Virus record (IMG/VR): IMGVR_UViG_3300004369_000195
Span: 1 to 20,434 of that record
Source of the DNA: a virus
Reading direction: 5' to 3' (one strand)
Length of the DNA stretch: 20,434 nt
The notes under the pieces were generated by a model. That model worked only from the letters and a program-made list of their open reading frames with translations. It was not told the origin of the DNA and searched no databases. The position numbers and the translations under genes were made by a program. Below are positions 1 through 9,494 of the stretch, in pieces (the stretch's first letter is position 1; the number at the start of each line of letters is the position of its first letter).

Positions 1-147
1 TGTATCGTTTACGCCATAGAAACTTGTACCGTCACCAACAAATTCATTTCCTGGTGTTAAACCTGAGTCTGTGTAAACTGTTTTTCCAAGCTGGAACTGA
101 TCATACGAAACATATATGGTATTAACATAAGACGTATCTGCGCAAGC
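1..147 (-). repeat. Partial copy of shared VGT-type tail module
   Basis: Residues 693-741 of the Ig-like fibre include QLGKTVYTDSGLTPGNEFVG. This resembles the middle of the two modules at the end of the muzzle protein, where GLQVGTQMYNSLT and GINVGTKIWNLN occupy the same place. The rest of this copy would lie beyond the left edge. Similarity is at protein level and was judged by eye. Confidence 0.45.
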
Positions 148-2223
148 GTTAGCAGCAGAAGTGTTAGCTGCTGTTAATCCAAATGGAGATGGAACAAAAG
201 CTTGACAGTTAGCGTCAGGACAACATAAGCGTAATATATTCCAAGCTGTTCCAGATGGTCCAGTTACTCTTAAACTAGCATTAGGATTAGCTGTATAATC
301 TGCAGCTGTATACTCCCACCATATTACTTGTTGATAAGTAACAGATCCAACTGTCATGCTTGTTATATCAAAGTCTGTAGCTAAATTAAACTCAGTCTCT
401 CTAGTTGGTACAGTACCACTTGATGTTCCTATAAATTGATCTATATTGTTAACCTCTGTTGAAGTTGGTAATTGGTTAGCGGGTTCTGTTCCAAAGTTGT
501 TTTCAAAAGGTCCAAAATTATCAGCAGCTTTCATAGAGCTTGTTGCTTTCTTAACAAAGAAATTAGAACCTGGAGTACCGTGAATAATTTCAAATTTATC
601 TTCTAAGCTCTGCGCATTAACTAAGAATGCTATTAATCCACCAGCTGGGTTTAGATCAAGCATGTGATCTGTAACGCCGGTAGAACCATTATTAGTTTGT
701 GTAGCACAAGCGATAGATGGTATTTCTTGTATAAGTTTGTCTAAATCAAAAGTAAATGTAGTGTCTTGATCGCTAATATACTCTATGTTTATAGAAGCCT
801 GTAAATTTATAGTGTTAGCGTCTTCAATTATTAAATTAAATCCATTTAACACGGCATTATTTCCATTATTAGACCAAGCTTCTATATTTGTACCACTTAG
901 AACTGTTATATTAGGCGAAACAGATATCTGTGTTGGTGAATCAATAGACGTTATTTCATAATCAAAAACACCTCTACCAATATTACTATATATATTAAAT
1001 TCGTGATCAGTAGTTAAGTTAGATGTATCATCTACTGTTAATGTGGAAGAATTACTAGCGTTTGCTGTAACTTCAAAACCAACACTACGAGAATTTTCTA
1101 AAATATTCGTAACACTATAAGTGTCTTTAGGCGATATTACGTTTGCGGAAGTTAAAGTCCAATCTATTTCAACTACTTTAGGATTTTTAGTTAAATCACT
1201 AAAAGCAGCCCCTGACACAACAACATCATTAAATCCAGTTATACCACTAGTTGTAGATGCTGTAAATGTAAGTTTAGGTAGGTCAACACTTTGAACAACG
1301 TTAACAGATGTTGGTTGAGAAAAATCTGGATGTAAATCTCCTGATATAGTTAAAGTGTAGGTTTCAGACTGATAGGTTAACCCATAAATATTTGGAAAAT
1401 CTATTTCAACTTCATATATACCATTAGCTGGAATTGTTACATTATTAGCAGGTGTAAAATTGCTACCATTTAAGGCTGTAACATTTAAACTAAATACAGC
1501 CCCTTCTTGACCAAATACACGATAAGTTAAAGTAGCACCGCCTCCAGATACAAATGAATGAGCAAATCTATAACTTGTTACGTATTGTGGTTTAACAAAT
1601 ATTTCTTGAGCTGAAATTTGATAAATAGCTAATTTATCACCAGCTACACTTTGATTAGGGTATGTGTAATAAGCTGAATAAGTTATACTTGTTAGATTTC
1701 CATCTATATCATACGTTGGAGCTTGTTCTATACTATAATCGTTTTGATTGCCAATAGCGACTTGCATGCCTGTTGAAGTTAGTTTATAACCAGCGGCTGC
1801 CGTGTATGTTTTAGTAAGCATTAATTCAGTTTCTCCAAAAGCTCCTGAATCAGAATAAGATCCAGAAGTATCTCCTGTAACATTTGATCCAACGTTAGCA
1901 ATAAATGTTCCTGCTATAGTAATTTCAGCGATGTCAGCAGATCCTATAACACATAAAGGTATTGTAACATTAGCGGACGGCATAGTTACAGTAGGCAAAA
2001 AAGTAATTGTACATATAACATTAGTTCCGCTTTGAGTAAATGTTACACTTTCAACATATGAATTAGAAAACGAAGGATCTAAACTAAAGTCAGATGCCGT
2101 TGCAGTATACCCAGATAGCGGGGATATTGTTATTGTAGCATTTGTAACTTGATCATTTATTACACTACCTTCTTGTACAGTAAATACAGCGTTAGAAAAA
2201 CTATAATTATTTATTTCAGGCAT
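1..2223 (-). CDS. Ig-like tail fibre / appendage protein, 3' end outside window
   Basis: This reading frame is open for 741 codons from an ATG at 2223 to the left edge with no stop, so the C-terminus is missing. The start lies 9 bases after the stop of the muzzle gene and is preceded by an A/T-rich leader. The product is Ser/Thr/Asn-rich and almost entirely beta in character. It appears built of successive Ig-like sandwiches: near residues 8-110 (TISPLSGYTATASDF at 32-46), 209-297 and 298-395, with further beta segments at 395-500. There is no signal peptide or membrane segment. Cysteines cluster late (C667, C668, C673, C694). From about residue 694 the sequence (QLGKTVYTDS) resembles the module repeated at the end of the neighbouring muzzle protein. 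Its place directly after the muzzle suggests a tail fibre or receptor-contacting appendage. That role is inferred from context and fold pattern, and no enzymatic motif was recognised. Confidence 0.85.
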   Translation of the reverse strand, partial: MPEINNYSFSNAVFTVQEGSVINDQVTNATITISPLSGYTATASDFSLDPSFSNSYVESVTFTQSGTNVICTITFLPTVTMPSANVTIPLCVIGSADIAEITIAGTFIANVGSNVTGDTSGSYSDSGAFGETELMLTKTYTAAAGYKLTSTGMQVAIGNQNDYSIEQAPTYDIDGNLTSITYSAYYTYPNQSVAGDKLAIYQISAQEIFVKPQYVTSYRFAHSFVSGGGATLTYRVFGQEGAVFSLNVTALNGSNFTPANNVTIPANGIYEVEIDFPNIYGLTYQSETYTLTISGDLHPDFSQPTSVNVVQSVDLPKLTFTASTTSGITGFNDVVVSGAAFSDLTKNPKVVEIDWTLTSANVISPKDTYSVTNILENSRSVGFEVTANASNSSTLTVDDTSNLTTDHEFNIYSNIGRGVFDYEITSIDSPTQISVSPNITVLSGTNIEAWSNNGNNAVLNGFNLIIEDANTINLQASINIEYISDQDTTFTFDLDKLIQEIPSIACATQTNNGSTGVTDHMLDLNPAGGLIAFLVNAQSLEDKFEIIHGTPGSNFFVKKATSSMKAADNFGPFENNFGTEPANQLPTSTEVNNIDQFIGTSSGTVPTRETEFNLATDFDITSMTVGSVTYQQVIWWEYTAADYTANPNASLRVTGPSGTAWNILRLCCPDANCQAFVPSPFGLTAANTSAANACADTSYVNTIYVSYDQFQLGKTVYTDSGLTPGNEFVGDGTSFYGVNDT

Positions 2224-2232
2224 ACTATTATA

Positions 2233-5200
2233 TTAAGGAGTTGGTGTGACGGAATTATATTGCACTATTTGAGTAATAATTCCATCTATTAATTCTATAA
2301 ATTTATATTCATTAGGAATCGGTGTTGGATCATTAGGATCTAACGCTAAATTTGGATCAACAGTAGAAGAACCTGTCCATAACATTAACGAATCAGTTTG
2401 TAGATGGTTACAAGGATCTAACACGGAAGCATTAAGATTCCATATCTTAGTACCTACATTAATTCCATTAGTAATATTATATCTAAATTGTACATTAGGG
2501 TTACCAAGTGGGCCTGCATTAGGATAATTATTGAAGTTTTGTTCTATTGCATACCTTGCTTGCCCCAAAGTAAAACCATTTGTTGTTAAATAGCCACTCC
2601 AATTAAGTCCTCCAAGTTCCAAACTATCGTCCCATCTTCTAAACCAATAAAAATAAATTGGCGTATCTGGCAAGCATTCTTCTTCACATGCCGCTAATGT
2701 ATTATATTGCGTCCAAGAAGCTATTTGCCCATTGCTATCTAATATCATTACGTAATATGTAGACGGAACAGCAGTAGTATTGTTAGCGTCTAATCCAGCG
2801 TGGCTAACTGTTAAATCAGATAACTCTTCGCCGTTACCAACAAATAAGTAAGCTCCAGCGCTTGCAATAGGTTCATTGGTCAAACTATTATACATTTGTG
2901 TACCAACTTGTAGACCATCACTAAACACATAAGAAAATGCAGTTCCATTGTTCACTATTAAACTATAGTTTAAATTAAACAAATCATAAAGAGCTTCAAT
3001 AGCACATTTAACATCTTGAGCTGTTGTTTGGCTTGTAATATCTAAATGGTAAATCGGATCATTTTTTATATTATCCCATGTATTAATAAAAAACTGCGTT
3101 GTATCTGGAGTAATTGCACCACTTCCGCTGCAATTTTCATCAATAGTTACGGTTAACGTGTATTCTTGAGGGTCACACTCAACTATAACTGGTGGACCAA
3201 TGCCTTCACCTATAAACTCACAATCATTAAATTGTTGTAGTCCTTTTATGTAATTAAACCATTTGCCTTCTTTCTTTTCAAACTCTTTAACTTCACCTCC
3301 TTCAAGGTCTGTTTTAATGTAGTTTACGTACCAACCTGGTTGCTTTTGTTCTACAAAATTTGGAGTTATCTTATTAAAATTAATTTCAGCAATAGAGTAT
3401 GGTTTAGAATTTTGTTCTAGTTTATATTGTAATCTTCTACTTTGCGTTCCAGTATAGTTCAATGTACTAAATCCTTTTACAGATTGAGGCATTTCATTAA
3501 AAATAACGTTAAACGCACTATCGTATTGTATACCGTAAAAATTATTAGCTAAAATGTTTAACCCATGCTCCCAAATTCTACCGTGTTTAAAAGTAAAATA
3601 TCTATTATTTAAACTAAGACCACTTTCTTGTATAAATGATTTTCTTGAAGTCCAACCATCAACTGACTCTTTAAATGACACAGTAGTTTGTGTTATTGGA
3701 TCGCTAGTATCTGTGTTGCAGTCAGGGTTTAATTGATAATCTTGACTTTCGCTAAATGTGTTTCTCCAAGGTTGACTAAGATTATCTAAAGTTACATTGT
3801 ATATATCTTTGTCGTCATCATAACTACCTACTATTTTGGTAGAAACTCTTAAGTTATCAGCAAAGAAATCTGACATACCTTTTTCTGCAATGTTAGTTAT
3901 ACCGTCTCTAGACAGTCTTATAACAGCACCTCTGTTTTTATCTGTGAAGTAAGATCTAAACGCGTATTGAGCAAATGACTCAGGGTTTTTAGATATGCCA
4001 AACTCACCAACATAAGGAACTGCTTGACCTAAAACAGCTGTATTTCCAGTTAAGTTAACATTACCATCAGCATTATATAAAGCGTCTTTATTAGCTAATA
4101 TTCTCAAGCATTTGTCTTCACACAGTGCTATAAGATCAGTGTCTCTAGCATGAAGCTTTTGGATTGTGCCGTATATTGGATTTAAATCTTTTGTTATAGG
4201 TAAAGCTTGTATAAACTGATTAAGTCTATTTACACCGGATGTAGAGTTGTATATTTGTGAAAATATAAAACCACTACCTCTTCTTTCTTGCGCGTAAGGC
4301 TCATCTAGAACAGTGGACACTTTAGGTCCTTTATCTATATATGGCGCGTTAAAATCATCTCTAATTCTATTAGACTCAACGCCTTGACCATAAGTATAAC
4401 AATTAAACCAATTTAAAGTGTGAGGGATGTTAAAGTTAGATATAGGTAAAGCGTTTGATGCTTCGTAGTATAAATCTAAATCCACAGCTTCTTTAGGTTC
4501 TGTCTCAAATATAGCTGGATTACTAGATGTTAAAACTTTATTACCTTCTGATGTAATTTCTTCAACAATTTGAATACTAGGTAGTGTAGAACATAGAGTT
4601 GACCAGTCGCCTTCATTAGGCATCCACGTCTCTTGTATAGGCCTGTCTAAGGTTAAAACATAGACATTTCTCCAGTTATCGCCGCCATCTTTATGATTAC
4701 ATTCTGTACCCCAGTTTTCATTAACAATAAAACCTCTTGGTGTCAGTCTAGTTTGCGCTTGCACGATAGTATAAACATCAGATAATTTTTCATTAAATTC
4801 AGCGTCAATAGCGTTATTCGCAAATCTAATTTTAATACCTACATTTAATTGGCCATTTGGACCACCAATTTGGAATCTTGGACCAGCATGACCCCCTATT
4901 TGGCCTATGTGATCAAATTGACCTGCTCCTATATACATAATTCCAAATTGAGATTTATCATTACACGGTGGTGCAACACCTAAACCTTGCTCCCAGTGCA
5001 TATCATAACCATACTGCGGCGCTCCACCGCCGAGCCAACCCATTAGATGCCAAGCCTCTGCTTCTCCATCGCAAGTACCACCGTCGTGGTCGTCCCATCC
5101 TTTATCAGCGTAATACCAACCATCTATATTTTTTGCCGTGTCTGGAAAAAGTATTTGAGCTATGCTACTAGCGCCTCCTCCACTGGCTATGCAGTTTTTA

Positions 5201-7791
5201 AAATCTAATTCATTTTTTACAGCATATTCTCTATTTTGAGCATCAAAAGATTCTATTATGTTTGTATCAAAAGCAAAATCTCTGTTTATCTTAACAAAAA
5301 ACCTACCTTCAAACTCAGGTAGTTTTTTAACCTCTTCTTTATATATTGATATTGTTATATTAGAAGCGCCATTGGGTATAGTTTGTATTTCGTTTCCTAG
5401 AGGTTTTTCTAACGTTACATCGTAATTATTACCATTTATAGTGCATCCTGATATATCATATTTGTTAGAGGTTATGCCTTGATATGTTATAGTTATTTTA
5501 TTAGCACTACTACTTATAGCTTCATTAAAAAATTCTCCAGCACTCCCCAATGAAAACTCTAAAGTTATTCTACCAGGTTCTATTTCATTTTGAGACGTTA
5601 CTGATCTTGAAGACACAAAAGCATCAAAAGTGGATATAAATTCTGGAGCTTCGTTTTCTATAGCTAGTATTTTATATCTATGTAATTCATCTACAGCTAT
5701 ATTGTTATCGTGTTGTTTTTTAAGTATTAAATAAGTTTCTTCGTCAACTTTATTTCTTTCAGAAGAAGGAAAAGAAAGCCACGCGTTACCATCTTCAGCT
5801 AAATAATATCTATCTAAAGCTAAGTTGTAATACTCGTTTGAAGTTTCTTTTACAAAAAACTTATAATGAGTGGCCCAAGCTGGCGGTGTGTTATTGGGTT
5901 GAGCTACAATTTTATTTAATGTATCTGAATTAGCTATTTCTAACTGTAAACCAGCGTTTTTACTAGTGAACACGGGTGTCTCTCTGCCATATTTATCTTT
6001 ATAAACTAAACCTACCTGGTATGTTCTTATTGATTTTAAAGAGCTATAAGGCAGTGTAGTTGATATGATGTTTCCATCTTCATCTTCTAATGGATCTGGA
6101 TATGTTGTAGCGCTTAAACTCGCGCTAATGTCCACTTTAGTTGATACCTCACCTGTAGAAGAATTTATAACACCTACCGTATCATAGTTTTGTAAATAAT
6201 TAGCATAAACAACTCTATTGCCAATAATTTCTTGTGACTTTGCTTTTCTTGGAACATTATCCCAAGGTCTTAATATTTGGTTAGGTTCAACAGCAGCTCC
6301 AATAAGCTCTGTTCTTATTTCGTATTCTGTTGGTAGAGTAACATTTTGATATTCACTCTTTTTCAACGTGTCAACAACATATACAGCAGTGCTGTTAGAT
6401 TCTTTGTACAATATATCTACTTCAGATATTTCTGGGTCAGACCAAACTAAAGACTGTATAATTAGTTTTCTTATGTTATTTGTCATTCCAATGTTGTATC
6501 CATCTGAAGACACGTATTCAAAATCATTACCTAAAAAAGCAACAGTTGAAAAAGGAGAGAAAGTTGAATATTCGCCGTCAATATATTTCCATCTATATGC
6601 AAATCTTGGAAATACATATTCGAACATTGGCTTTTTTTCTTGAAGTAAAACTTCCCAAACAATAGGATCATAATCGCCTTGATCATCAAGTTTTTTATTT
6701 ATATCTAAAGATATTGCTTGTATTTCAGCTGTTATAGTAAGACCGTTTATTTGATGTATTTTTACACTTATCTCATACTCGCTATTTGGCCCAAAATCGT
6801 TTATAAGTTCACCTTTTAAAGTTAATAAACTTTCACCTTCTATCCAAGCTGAACCAGGAACTTCAGAGACATCAAAAGTTATTCTTCCGTCCCAGTAAGG
6901 TGCAGTATTAGAGCCATTAGGCCAATCTGCAGAATTATCAGTATTTAAAGAAGAATTTTGAAAATGATTTGGATTTTCTTCTATTAAGTCTAGATACTGA
7001 GCATATGTTGGTAAAGACTTAAAAGCGTCGGCGTTTATAACTATGTTTGGTTTATACGTAAAGTTTTCTAAGTCTAAATAATTCCAAGTAGTTGTAACAG
7101 GCGTTAAGCCGGTTCCAGGTTGAGGTTCTTGATTGGGATTATCAAACTCACTTGCCCCCATAAATAGTGTAGGAGCATTTAATGGTGATTTTTTTATAGT
7201 TGTTATGTCATCTTCAACAAAATCAGGTTGACCAGTTAAACTAGTTTGATAAGTGTTTTGCTCTGGTAGCCATTTAGGAACTTTAGTGTGCGTGGTAAAA
7301 TCTACAGAGCCTGTTTTAAATTTTTCAATATTAATTTTCTTTGGTTCAGTCTGATCGTCTGTCCAAAATAAAAATTTATCAAGTATATTAATACCTGTGA
7401 TTAAATAGTTTTGTGAAAAATTGAGTATACCAGCTGTATCAACTAATACTGGTTTTACTAGATCTGTAGTTTGATCATACTCAGCGATTGCGCTTACGTT
7501 GTCAGAGGCTATAAACCAATAAATTCTTTCGGTTTGGTCGTGCCTGTAAGACCCAATAACAACAGGGTTTTGAAGGGCATCTATATAGTCAGAACTCCAG
7601 TTTTCAGAACAACCTTCACATCCTCGCTGCTCTCGGTTTCCTTTTACATTTTGTAAAGTACCTACGTTAGATCCATCTGAGTTTGCTAAGTCTAAGTTTA
7701 GCGCGTCGCGGTATTCACCATTTGGTATTAACCGCTCATCAAGATCTTTATTCATTCTTCCTGATTGGAAGGTATGGATAAATTCTGGCAT
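2233..7791 (-). CDS. Large tail nozzle/muzzle (DNA stabilisation-like) protein
   Basis: This 1852-residue protein matches the N-terminal pattern of large crAss-like and marine podovirus stabilisation proteins, counterparts of P22 gp10 and T7 gp12. Residues 13-33 read NKDLDERLIPNGEYRDALNL and are followed by SDGSNVGTLQNVKGN at 38-52. A second conserved block starts at about residue 1264 (FGISKNPESFAQYAFRSYFT) and continues through a GMSDFFADNL segment, typical of the propeller-like core. Between about 867 and 1085 lies an unusual insert rich in Gly, His, Asp and Cys. The C-terminus carries two copies of a module at 1593-1697 and 1744-1846. No signal peptide or membrane segment is present. The gene starts 3 bases after the 301-residue connector gene and ends 9 bases before the Ig-like fibre. 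It probably closes the tail tube and anchors the fibres. The structural class is fairly sure; the exact equivalence to the crAss muzzle is inferred. Confidence 0.8.
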   Translation of the reverse strand: MPEFIHTFQSGRMNKDLDERLIPNGEYRDALNLDLANSDGSNVGTLQNVKGNREQRGCEGCSENWSSDYIDALQNPVVIGSYRHDQTERIYWFIASDNVSAIAEYDQTTDLVKPVLVDTAGILNFSQNYLITGINILDKFLFWTDDQTEPKKINIEKFKTGSVDFTTHTKVPKWLPEQNTYQTSLTGQPDFVEDDITTIKKSPLNAPTLFMGASEFDNPNQEPQPGTGLTPVTTTWNYLDLENFTYKPNIVINADAFKSLPTYAQYLDLIEENPNHFQNSSLNTDNSADWPNGSNTAPYWDGRITFDVSEVPGSAWIEGESLLTLKGELINDFGPNSEYEISVKIHQINGLTITAEIQAISLDINKKLDDQGDYDPIVWEVLLQEKKPMFEYVFPRFAYRWKYIDGEYSTFSPFSTVAFLGNDFEYVSSDGYNIGMTNNIRKLIIQSLVWSDPEISEVDILYKESNSTAVYVVDTLKKSEYQNVTLPTEYEIRTELIGAAVEPNQILRPWDNVPRKAKSQEIIGNRVVYANYLQNYDTVGVINSSTGEVSTKVDISASLSATTYPDPLEDEDGNIISTTLPYSSLKSIRTYQVGLVYKDKYGRETPVFTSKNAGLQLEIANSDTLNKIVAQPNNTPPAWATHYKFFVKETSNEYYNLALDRYYLAEDGNAWLSFPSSERNKVDEETYLILKKQHDNNIAVDELHRYKILAIENEAPEFISTFDAFVSSRSVTSQNEIEPGRITLEFSLGSAGEFFNEAISSSANKITITYQGITSNKYDISGCTINGNNYDVTLEKPLGNEIQTIPNGASNITISIYKEEVKKLPEFEGRFFVKINRDFAFDTNIIESFDAQNREYAVKNELDFKNCIASGGGASSIAQILFPDTAKNIDGWYYADKGWDDHDGGTCDGEAEAWHLMGWLGGGAPQYGYDMHWEQGLGVAPPCNDKSQFGIMYIGAGQFDHIGQIGGHAGPRFQIGGPNGQLNVGIKIRFANNAIDAEFNEKLSDVYTIVQAQTRLTPRGFIVNENWGTECNHKDGGDNWRNVYVLTLDRPIQETWMPNEGDWSTLCSTLPSIQIVEEITSEGNKVLTSSNPAIFETEPKEAVDLDLYYEASNALPISNFNIPHTLNWFNCYTYGQGVESNRIRDDFNAPYIDKGPKVSTVLDEPYAQERRGSGFIFSQIYNSTSGVNRLNQFIQALPITKDLNPIYGTIQKLHARDTDLIALCEDKCLRILANKDALYNADGNVNLTGNTAVLGQAVPYVGEFGISKNPESFAQYAFRSYFTDKNRGAVIRLSRDGITNIAEKGMSDFFADNLRVSTKIVGSYDDDKDIYNVTLDNLSQPWRNTFSESQDYQLNPDCNTDTSDPITQTTVSFKESVDGWTSRKSFIQESGLSLNNRYFTFKHGRIWEHGLNILANNFYGIQYDSAFNVIFNEMPQSVKGFSTLNYTGTQSRRLQYKLEQNSKPYSIAEINFNKITPNFVEQKQPGWYVNYIKTDLEGGEVKEFEKKEGKWFNYIKGLQQFNDCEFIGEGIGPPVIVECDPQEYTLTVTIDENCSGSGAITPDTTQFFINTWDNIKNDPIYHLDITSQTTAQDVKCAIEALYDLFNLNYSLIVNNGTAFSYVFSDGLQVGTQMYNSLTNEPIASAGAYLFVGNGEELSDLTVSHAGLDANNTTAVPSTYYVMILDSNGQIASWTQYNTLAACEEECLPDTPIYFYWFRRWDDSLELGGLNWSGYLTTNGFTLGQARYAIEQNFNNYPNAGPLGNPNVQFRYNITNGINVGTKIWNLNASVLDPCNHLQTDSLMLWTGSSTVDPNLALDPNDPTPIPNEYKFIELIDGIITQIVQYNSVTPTP
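2254..2562 (-). repeat. C-terminal tail module, copy 2 (muzzle residues 1744-1846)
   Basis: This 103-residue segment runs from QARYAIEQNF to IDGIITQIVQYN. It aligns with copy 1 at four landmarks: AIE near the start, the (D/N)G(L/I)xVGT core followed by a Y/W-N pair, a late I(L/E)xxxG(Q/I)I strand, and the closing QYN. The copies are diverged at DNA level. Confidence 0.6.
2701..3015 (-). repeat. C-terminal tail module, copy 1 (muzzle residues 1593-1697)
   Basis: This 105-residue segment runs from DVKCAIEALY to ILDSNGQIASWTQYN and contains GLQVGTQMYNSLT. A 46-residue linker, aromatic and cysteine-containing (C1702, C1706), separates it from copy 2. The copies were recognised by reading the translation, and no alignment score is available. 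Confidence 0.6.
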
Positions 7792-7794
7792 ATA

Positions 7795-8700
7795 TTAATG
7801 TTTTATTTGCTTAGATTTGTTACGCATAACTTGCGTAATCTCTTCTATTTTGATATTTGATAATCTTAATTTAGCATTACGTCTAGCGGCTTGTTTTTCA
7901 CGCTTAAACCTTGCTATAATATATTCTGGTGTATTTGATCTAGTTGATAAAATAGCGTAAGCTATATACTTATATAAAGCTTCTTCAGCAAACTTATGCA
8001 CTGTCATTTCTTCATCAGTGCCTAAACCATCACTTATATATTTTAAAGTGACAATGCGGTTCACCATATCAGAGCTGAAGTGTATTAAACCTTTTATTTG
8101 ATCTATAAAAAACACACCATTTGATTGAGAGTTTTCAGGATTAAGACCATAACGTCTACCTAAAAAATGCTCTGTCATTAAATCACCACTGTTTGTGTTT
8201 CTATTGTTTTCTTTATTGACTGGGTTGTCTTTAAATCTTTTCCAAGTCTCTGAGTCTTGAGCATATAATATCTCTCCGTTTTCGTCAAAAGTGTACTCGT
8301 AATTATTATCTTGAAGTATAGGTAATGGATCACTAGTTTTTCTAGCGGGATATATAACATGCTCTAAGCCTTGCTCATCTGTCCAAGTTAATTTAACGTA
8401 GTTTACATAGTCTTGTGGTAAGACCATATATAACTGTGGACCTATTTCTACTTCTTGAGACTTAAAAGAAGGTAGTAAATCAAAATTAAACTCTTGTATA
8501 CCTCGTTGCGCGTGAAAAGCAACATCAGTTCTTTTTATTTTACTTATAACTTTATTTTCACCTACGTAAGATATAATAAAGTTATTTATAATATCTTTTA
8601 ATGAGACAAACTGGTAATTACCATAATCCTCGTCTAAACTATTCCAGATACCATCTGGTCCTTCGTAATATTGTTGATTAGTGTAGTTTATTAGTCCCAT
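7795..8700 (-). CDS. Head-tail connector / ring protein next to muzzle
   Basis: This 301-residue protein has the look of an adaptor that docks under the portal. An N-terminal helical part (about 33-75) is followed by a beta region containing YMVLPQDYVNYVKLTW (91-106). The C-terminal half is strongly helical and basic, with EEALYKYIAYAILSTR (239-254) followed by a charged helix (260-301, rich in Arg and Lys). A long C-terminal helix is typical of the crAss-like ring 1 protein and of T7 gp11 / P22 gp4 type adaptors. The gene starts right after the 242-residue gene (TAATAAATG) and ends 3 bases before the muzzle start. Adjacency to the muzzle matches the order seen in crAss-like phages. The role is inferred from position and helix pattern, and no catalytic motif is visible. 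Confidence 0.65.
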   Translation of the reverse strand: MGLINYTNQQYYEGPDGIWNSLDEDYGNYQFVSLKDIINNFIISYVGENKVISKIKRTDVAFHAQRGIQEFNFDLLPSFKSQEVEIGPQLYMVLPQDYVNYVKLTWTDEQGLEHVIYPARKTSDPLPILQDNNYEYTFDENGEILYAQDSETWKRFKDNPVNKENNRNTNSGDLMTEHFLGRRYGLNPENSQSNGVFFIDQIKGLIHFSSDMVNRIVTLKYISDGLGTDEEMTVHKFAEEALYKYIAYAILSTRSNTPEYIIARFKREKQAARRNAKLRLSNIKIEEITQVMRNKSKQIKH

Positions 8701-8703
8701 TTA

Positions 8704-9432
8704 TTAAGATTTTTCTTGTTGTATAGTTTCAATTTCTTCTTGATTAGCTACATTGTATAAGTTGTAGTCTTTAATCAATAAGCCAGCCATTTCTAATATC
8801 TTTATAACAAGCTCTGTTTCTTCAGATGGATTTAATTCAAAATCAACTGAATTAGAGGCATCATACAATGGTTCGTCAAAAACTATTTGGTATGCCCATT
8901 GCGGAGTAGTTGGCTTTTTAATATAATTACACTTTACGTCAGAAATTAATTCGGAATCACCATAAACGTTGATTCCAGACGTGTTTTGAGTGTATATAGG
9001 ACGTGTATTCTTTGGTTTTGTAAGTGGAGATGAGTTGATATATAAAATTTCATTTTTAGCAACTCTCTCGGCTTCTATTTGCTCTGTTGTAGATGTGCCA
9101 AAACCGTCGGTTGTAGTGTTACTGTATATAACTGTACCAAGTCTATATAGGTCAGTAGGTAATTCAAACTTGCCAGAAGCGTAGTTTAAATCATCTGATG
9201 TTGTTTCAAATGGACTTATTTTTTCATTTAAAATATTTAACATATCTGAATACTCTGTGTCATTACCAGGTAATCTTCCAAACTGATTAATATCGTAAAA
9301 GTATTGCTCGAATAAATCTAACTGAGCTTGATTAGCAAATAAATTAAACTCTTGAGGCGTAACATATCCACGCTGTTCTTTGTTTAATATAGCTAAAACT
9401 TTTTGATATACTGTATCTATGCTTATTGCCAT
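8704..9432 (-). CDS. Probable tail ring / collar structural protein
   Basis: This 242-residue protein begins with a helical domain carrying NKEQRGYVTPQEFNLFANQA (17-36). I recall this as a recurring signature of virion proteins in Bacteroidota and marine podoviruses. The middle is beta-rich (about 85-195) and the end is a helix with many Glu and Gln (about 207-242). It lies between the 274-residue gene and the connector gene, where crAss-like phages carry small ring proteins of the collar. The start follows a strong hairpin by 13 bases, with A-rich leader and no Shine-Dalgarno. Whether it is a ring protein or another head-completion protein cannot be decided from sequence alone. Confidence 0.6.
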   Translation of the reverse strand: MAISIDTVYQKVLAILNKEQRGYVTPQEFNLFANQAQLDLFEQYFYDINQFGRLPGNDTEYSDMLNILNEKISPFETTSDDLNYASGKFELPTDLYRLGTVIYSNTTTDGFGTSTTEQIEAERVAKNEILYINSSPLTKPKNTRPIYTQNTSGINVYGDSELISDVKCNYIKKPTTPQWAYQIVFDEPLYDASNSVDFELNPSEETELVIKILEMAGLLIKDYNLYNVANQEEIETIQQEKS

Positions 9433-9445
9433 TTGTTGTTTTTAT

Positions 9446-9488
9446 TTATAATAGTTAGGCCACCATTACAGCGGCCTAGCTACTATAA
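9446..9488 (-). other. Strong RNA hairpin in the 62-base gap
   Basis: On the minus-strand transcript, two 16-base arms (plus positions 9473-9488 and 9446-9461) can pair with one C-A mismatch and one G-U wobble around an 11-base loop. The inner core is the six pairs UAGGCC/GGCCUA. No U-tract follows; the transcript continues AUAAAUAAAAAC into the next start. It follows the stop of the 274-residue gene closely and lies just upstream of the ring-protein start. It could be a weak terminator, an RNase processing or stability element, or a translational control site. Confidence 0.55.
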
Positions 9489-9494
9489 TGTGAC

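Noticed and set aside
1-3015. Tail-module copies as a diversity-generating retroelement target
   Set aside because: No reverse transcriptase, template repeat or near-identical DNA pair is present; the copies are diverged throughout rather than at adenine positions.
3554-7656. Several plus-strand frames of 60-91 codons opposite the muzzle gene
   Set aside because: All lie antisense within a single well-supported reading frame and show no protein-like pattern or leader.
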